Assembly: GCF_040049215.1 (NCBI RefSeq)
Contig: NZ_JBDZDN010000004.1
Location: forward strand, 1 to 64,000
DNA length: 64,000 nucleotides
Reading direction: 5' to 3'
Origin: Mesorhizobium_K sp040049215
GTDB lineage: Bacteria; Pseudomonadota; Alphaproteobacteria; Rhizobiales; Rhizobiaceae
The position numbers were made by a program, and so were the translations under genes. This document shows, piece after piece, positions 61,270 through 64,000 of the stretch. Positions within the stretch are counted from its first letter, which is position 1; every line of letters begins with the position of its first letter. The notes beneath the pieces are model-generated. The model was given only the letters and a program-made list of their open reading frames with translations. It did not search any database and was not told the origin of the DNA.

Positions 61270-62193
61270 ATGCGCCAGCCCGTTAGCTACGCCTTCATCG
61301 GCCTCGGCCATCTCGGCGGCCACCTCGCCGCATCGCTGTTGCGCAACGGTTTTGCCGTCACCGTCCACGATCGCGATAGGGCCGCCGTTGCACGTCTTGT
61401 CGCCCTTGGCGCCACCGCCGCCGCCAGTCCAGCCGAAGCAGCCGCCCGCGCCGGCAACGCCATCACCTGCCTTCCCTCCCCCGCCGTCAGCGAGGCGGTG
61501 CTGGCCGGCCCCGAGGGTCTGCTCGCCGGGATGCCCGTCGGCGGCACCTGGATCGAAATGTCGACCAACGGCCGCGACGAAATCGTGCGCCTCGCGGCTC
61601 TCGCTTTGGAGAAGGGCGTCGACACGCTGGAGTGCCCCGTCACCGGCGGCGTCCATCTCGCGGCCGTGGGAAAGATCACCGCGCTGGTCGGCGGCGACCC
61701 TGCGCTCTACGAACGCCACCGCGCGGCGATCGAGGCGATGTGCGCGCGTTCCTTCCTGATGGGGCCGGTCGGCTCGGCGGCGGTGATAAAGGTCATCACC
61801 AACATGCTGGCCTTCATCCACCTCGTCGCTGCTGGCGAGGCATTGATGCTGGCCAGACGCGGCGGGCTCGACCTCGCCCAGGCCTACCACGCCATCGCCG
61901 CTTCCTCGGGCACCAGCTTCGTCCACGAGACCGAAAGCCAGCTGGTGCTCAACGGCTCCTATGACATCGGCTTCACCATGGACCTTGCGCTGAAGGATCT
62001 CGGCTTCGCGCTCGCCATGGGCGATGAGTTCGGCGCGCCGCTTGATCTCGCCACACGCGTCAACGCCATCTTTCAGGAGGGCAAGGCGGCGTACGGCGGC
62101 GGAGCCTGGTCGACCATGATCGTCAAGCTGCTGGAGGATGCGACCGGAACGGACCTGCGCGCGCCCGGCTTTCCGGCCAAGCTGGAAGCATGA
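61270..62193 (+). CDS. NAD(P)-dependent beta-hydroxyacid dehydrogenase (3-hydroxyisobutyrate/tartronate semialdehyde type)
   Basis: 307 residues. The Rossmann motif is AFIGLGHLGGHLAASLL, the substrate-binding segment is ECPVTGGVHLAA, and the catalytic Lys lies in VIKVITNMLAFIH. The C-terminal helical domain has DLALKDLGFALAMGDEFGAPL. Family members act on 3-hydroxyisobutyrate, tartronate semialdehyde, L-threonate and similar compounds. It is the last gene of the GMC/enolase operon. It could in principle supply the 3-oxo-tetronate step missing near otnK, but nothing in the sequence shows that. Confidence 0.92.
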   Translation: MRQPVSYAFIGLGHLGGHLAASLLRNGFAVTVHDRDRAAVARLVALGATAAASPAEAAARAGNAITCLPSPAVSEAVLAGPEGLLAGMPVGGTWIEMSTNGRDEIVRLAALALEKGVDTLECPVTGGVHLAAVGKITALVGGDPALYERHRAAIEAMCARSFLMGPVGSAAVIKVITNMLAFIHLVAAGEALMLARRGGLDLAQAYHAIAASSGTSFVHETESQLVLNGSYDIGFTMDLALKDLGFALAMGDEFGAPLDLATRVNAIFQEGKAAYGGGAWSTMIVKLLEDATGTDLRAPGFPAKLEA

Positions 62194-62254
62194 GAATATC
62201 ATTCAAATCAACAGCGTAAGCCGGCAATCGGAATCAAACTCACAATCACTTGAT

Positions 62255-63181
62255 TCAATCCCTGAGCATGATCGCCCCCGGCAGAATCTCGAACGTCGCC
62301 GGTATTCGTCCCGGCGATTCGCCATCGGCCTCCACCAGCAGGTCGGCGTTGCCGAGGGGTTCCACTGTGACCCTTTTGCCGCGCAGGATAGTGATCGCGT
62401 GGTGGTTACGGTGCCGGCCGCCGTAGAGCAGCCTCATGTCCCGGACCAGCCCCAGCTTGCCGGCCGCGCGCAGTATGACGATGTCGAACTGTCCATCGTC
62501 GAGTTCCGCGTCCGGCGCGACCATCATACCGCCGCCGAAGAAACGCCCGTTCGCCGCCGCGACCAGCCCGACACTCGCCTCGATCGGCTCGCCGTTGTCG
62601 ACGGTGATCCGCACAGTCTGGAAGCGGTAGCGGATGAACTCGGCCACCGTGCGCCAGTAGAACAGCGCCTTCGCCGAAACGCGTCCCTTCCGCTCGTCCG
62701 CGTTGACCGCACGCGCGACGGCGCCCGAGACGCCAAGGCTTGCGATGTTGATGAAATGGCGGCTGGCCAGTGCGCCGTGATCGTCGATGTAGGAAACCCT
62801 GCCCGCATCGATCGCCCGCCCTTTCGAGGCTGCCATGCGGCGGATGGTGGTCGCGAAATTGCCTTCCAGGCCGACCCCTCTGGCGAAGTCCGCGCCCGTG
62901 CCGCAGGGCAATATGCCGAGCGCGGCCCTGTTCCCCTCGGCGGCTCCCTTTATCAGGCCGTCGGCGACCTCGCTCAGCGTCCCGTCGCCGCCCGCCGCGA
63001 TCACCAGCCCGCAGCCATTGGCGGCGAGGTCCATCGCCAGCGTCGAGCCGTCGCCTGCGGCTTGTGTCTCGCGCAGGTCGAAATCGCCGAATGCGGCCTT
63101 CAGCGCCACACCGATATCCAGCCAGTGGCGCTTCAGCCTGCCGCCGCCAGCGACCGGATTCAAGATCACGCCCACCTTCAT
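62255..63181 (-). CDS. Diacylglycerol/lipid kinase family protein (YegS/BmrU-like)
   Basis: 308 residues. It has the DAGK catalytic domain with NPVAGGGR, the nucleotide-binding GGDGTLSEVADGL and GTGADFARG, then a C-terminal beta-sandwich (FFGGGMMVAPDAELDDGQFDI). ATG 63181 has GGGGGAGGA upstream; an in-frame start further upstream would add 39 atypical residues. It phosphorylates a lipid such as diacylglycerol or a related membrane substrate. Confidence 0.93.
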   Translation of the reverse strand: MKVGVILNPVAGGGRLKRHWLDIGVALKAAFGDFDLRETQAAGDGSTLAMDLAANGCGLVIAAGGDGTLSEVADGLIKGAAEGNRAALGILPCGTGADFARGVGLEGNFATTIRRMAASKGRAIDAGRVSYIDDHGALASRHFINIASLGVSGAVARAVNADERKGRVSAKALFYWRTVAEFIRYRFQTVRITVDNGEPIEASVGLVAAANGRFFGGGMMVAPDAELDDGQFDIVILRAAGKLGLVRDMRLLYGGRHRNHHAITILRGKRVTVEPLGNADLLVEADGESPGRIPATFEILPGAIMLRD

Positions 63182-63304
63182 CGCTGTCCTCCCCCGGGCA
63201 CCCTGTTGCAGTTTCGCGTCGGCGGCAAGCGGTCGTGTTTTTAGTCGGCTGGTCCCCGTTAATCCCGTTTTCCACAGGCTGGCGGCTATTCCCTCCACCC
63301 CTTC

Positions 63305-63720
63305 GCGGGCCTAAGGTCAGGTCATCTCAGGCCCGACACCGAAACAGCGCCGCAAGGCGAAGCGGAAGTGAAGGGAACCACCTGGGGAACCCCGAGACCG
63401 GGGCGGGAAGGCGGCGGGCTTGCTCGCGCGCGCCAGTCGACGGACGGGGGACCGCGGGAAGCGTGCAAACGCCACGGCGGACCGATGCTGCCATGAAAGG
63501 CCGGGAAAGACTTTCGATGGCACGTCAGCGGACCCTTCGGGAGAAGCAGGCGTAGGTCCGGCAGATGCGAAGCCTTCGGGAAGCGCTTTGTCGAGACCGT
63601 CACGACAAAGACCGGCGCGGCCTGCTGCTTTCGGGCGGCGCGCAAGCGCAAGGTTCTGGTCTGACAGGGAGGCGCTGGGAGAAATCCCGGCGCCTACTCT
63701 GTCTGAGCGTCGCTCGCCTC
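63305..63720 (+). ncRNA. Candidate structured RNA with serial hairpins (unassigned)
   Basis: No convincing protein lies in 63182-63735. Read on the plus strand, stems follow one after another: GGGCCT/AGGCCC (63307-63334); CGCC-GCAA-GGCG (63348-63359); CCCCG-AGAC-CGGGG (63390-63403); an 11-bp stem with one bulge, TGCCATGAAAG/CTTTCGATGGCA (63489-63522); CGGACC/GGTCCG (63529-63560); CTTTGTCG/CGACAAAG (63586-63610); and AGGCGCTGGGA-GAAA-TCCCGGCGCCT (63670-63695). Two loops are GNRA tetraloops and one pair is a G-U wobble only on the plus strand. I find no RNase P, tmRNA, 6S or SRP signature. The boundaries are approximate. Confidence 0.5.
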
Positions 63721-63735
63721 GATCCTGCGGGCCCT

Positions 63736-64000
63736 TCAGCCTTTGAACACCACGCCCAGCCGCGCCCTGGCATTCTCCGCGGCGCGGCCCTTAGCCGCCT
63801 CGATGGGCAGCAGCCTCTCGTGTCGCCCGTGGCTCTCCCGCGCGAACGGCACGACCCGATACGCCGCGAGTTCGCCTCGCGTCCCCTCGTCCGCGCTGAC
63901 CTCGATCGACAGGATCGCGCCGAGCCGCAAGGGCCAAGGCTGGCGCGGCAGCACGGTGCCGAGAAAATCGCCGAGTCCGTAGGCGACCAGCGTCCGCCCG
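63736..64000 (-). CDS. CapA-family (PGA capsule synthesis-like) protein, C-terminal part
   Basis: The frame is open to the window edge, so only the last 87 residues are seen. LVAYGLGDFLGTVLPRQPWP is the conserved C-terminal block of CapA-type metallophosphatase-like proteins (often LIxYGLGNF). It is followed by GAILSIEVSA and a YRVVPFARES segment. The function is probably linked to poly-gamma-glutamate-type or other cell-surface polymer metabolism. The start lies outside the window. Confidence 0.78.
   Translation of the reverse strand, partial: GRTLVAYGLGDFLGTVLPRQPWPLRLGAILSIEVSADEGTRGELAAYRVVPFARESHGRHERLLPIEAAKGRAAENARARLGVVFKG

Noticed and set aside
61270..62193. Assignment of the beta-hydroxyacid dehydrogenase as LtnD of the otnK/otnC pathway
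   Set aside because: It is 27 kb from otnK, within a different operon and with no shared operator seen, so family resemblance alone is not enough.
63360..63480. Resemblance to a cobalamin riboswitch (GGGAAGGCGGCGGG, CGCCAGTCGACGG words)
   Set aside because: The order of conserved boxes is wrong and the CCCGCAACTG core is missing on both strands; the neighbouring genes are not B12-related.
63322..63651. Minus-strand 109-codon frame in the hairpin region
   Set aside because: The protein is Arg/Pro/Ser-rich without domain or ribosome site, and the frame is explained by GC content; the hairpins cross it without regard to codons.
1..64000. CRISPR arrays, rRNA genes or IS transposases
   Set aside because: I saw no regularly spaced short repeats, no rRNA conserved segments and no transposase; the only recombinase is the serine recombinase at 9321-11018.

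Overview
The window is GC-rich, densely coded DNA from an alphaproteobacterium, most probably Rhizobiales of the Mesorhizobium/Phyllobacteriaceae type. The grounds are gene content (extensin-like proteins, DUF3775, a UPF0260 protein, a DUF3489/DUF2924/serine-recombinase module, several sugar ABC importers), frequent ATGA/GTGA start-stop overlaps, and strong GC3 bias that creates many long antisense open frames. No species can be named from the sequence alone.

Region 1 (1-11018) is an accessory island. It opens with a GajA-like OLD/Toprim nuclease gene overlapping a GajB-like UvrD helicase gene (a Gabija-type pair; the P-loop end of the nuclease is not visible). A convergent 1425-residue Hsp90-like ATPase with a C-terminal DUF3883-type nuclease-like domain follows. 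Next come a small unknown protein, DUF3489, DUF2924 and a large serine recombinase.

Region 2 (11019-21390) is a second island lying between copies of a repeat. Three degenerate copies of the 3' end of tRNA-Ile2(CAU) lie at 11225, 11454 and 21086, and the intact tRNA is at 21315-21390 on the minus strand. The spacing from copy to copy is 229 bp on both sides. Between the repeats is a LacI-controlled catabolic cluster: a Gfo/Idh oxidoreductase, LacI, an OYE/TMADH-type flavoprotein, a sugar isomerase and an RbsABC-type importer, with palindromic GTAATCGATTAC-like operators at both control regions. The layout fits serial integration at the 3' end of the tRNA gene.

Region 3 (21447-33917) is a polyol/sugar-acid locus. 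A MalK/F/G/E-type importer ends in an unlisted 54-residue membrane protein. Divergent from it are a TIM-barrel protein, an FGGY kinase, a glycerol-1-phosphate dehydrogenase-like enzyme, a HAD phosphatase, a DeoR regulator, a GntR/FCD regulator with a 27-bp palindrome upstream, and otnK/otnC for 3-oxo-tetronate.

Region 4 (34003-57542) is mostly core or envelope functions: an RND pump with its adaptor, SIMPL, UPF0260, OmpA-like, SDR, SLC13 permease, DUF3775, two extensin-like proteins, LssY_C, a CNNM/CorC protein and an FMN reductase/HxlR pair. Inserted among them are a 1458-residue TIR-TM-WD40 protein and an exonuclease-CBS-DUF294 fusion, which diverge from each other.

Region 5 (57546-64000) holds a thioesterase, a GMC oxidoreductase/enolase-superfamily/unknown/beta-hydroxyacid dehydrogenase operon, a lipid kinase and the 3' end of a CapA-family gene. 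About 410 bp between the last two carry a series of strong hairpins with GNRA loops and no convincing protein; this is a candidate structured RNA.
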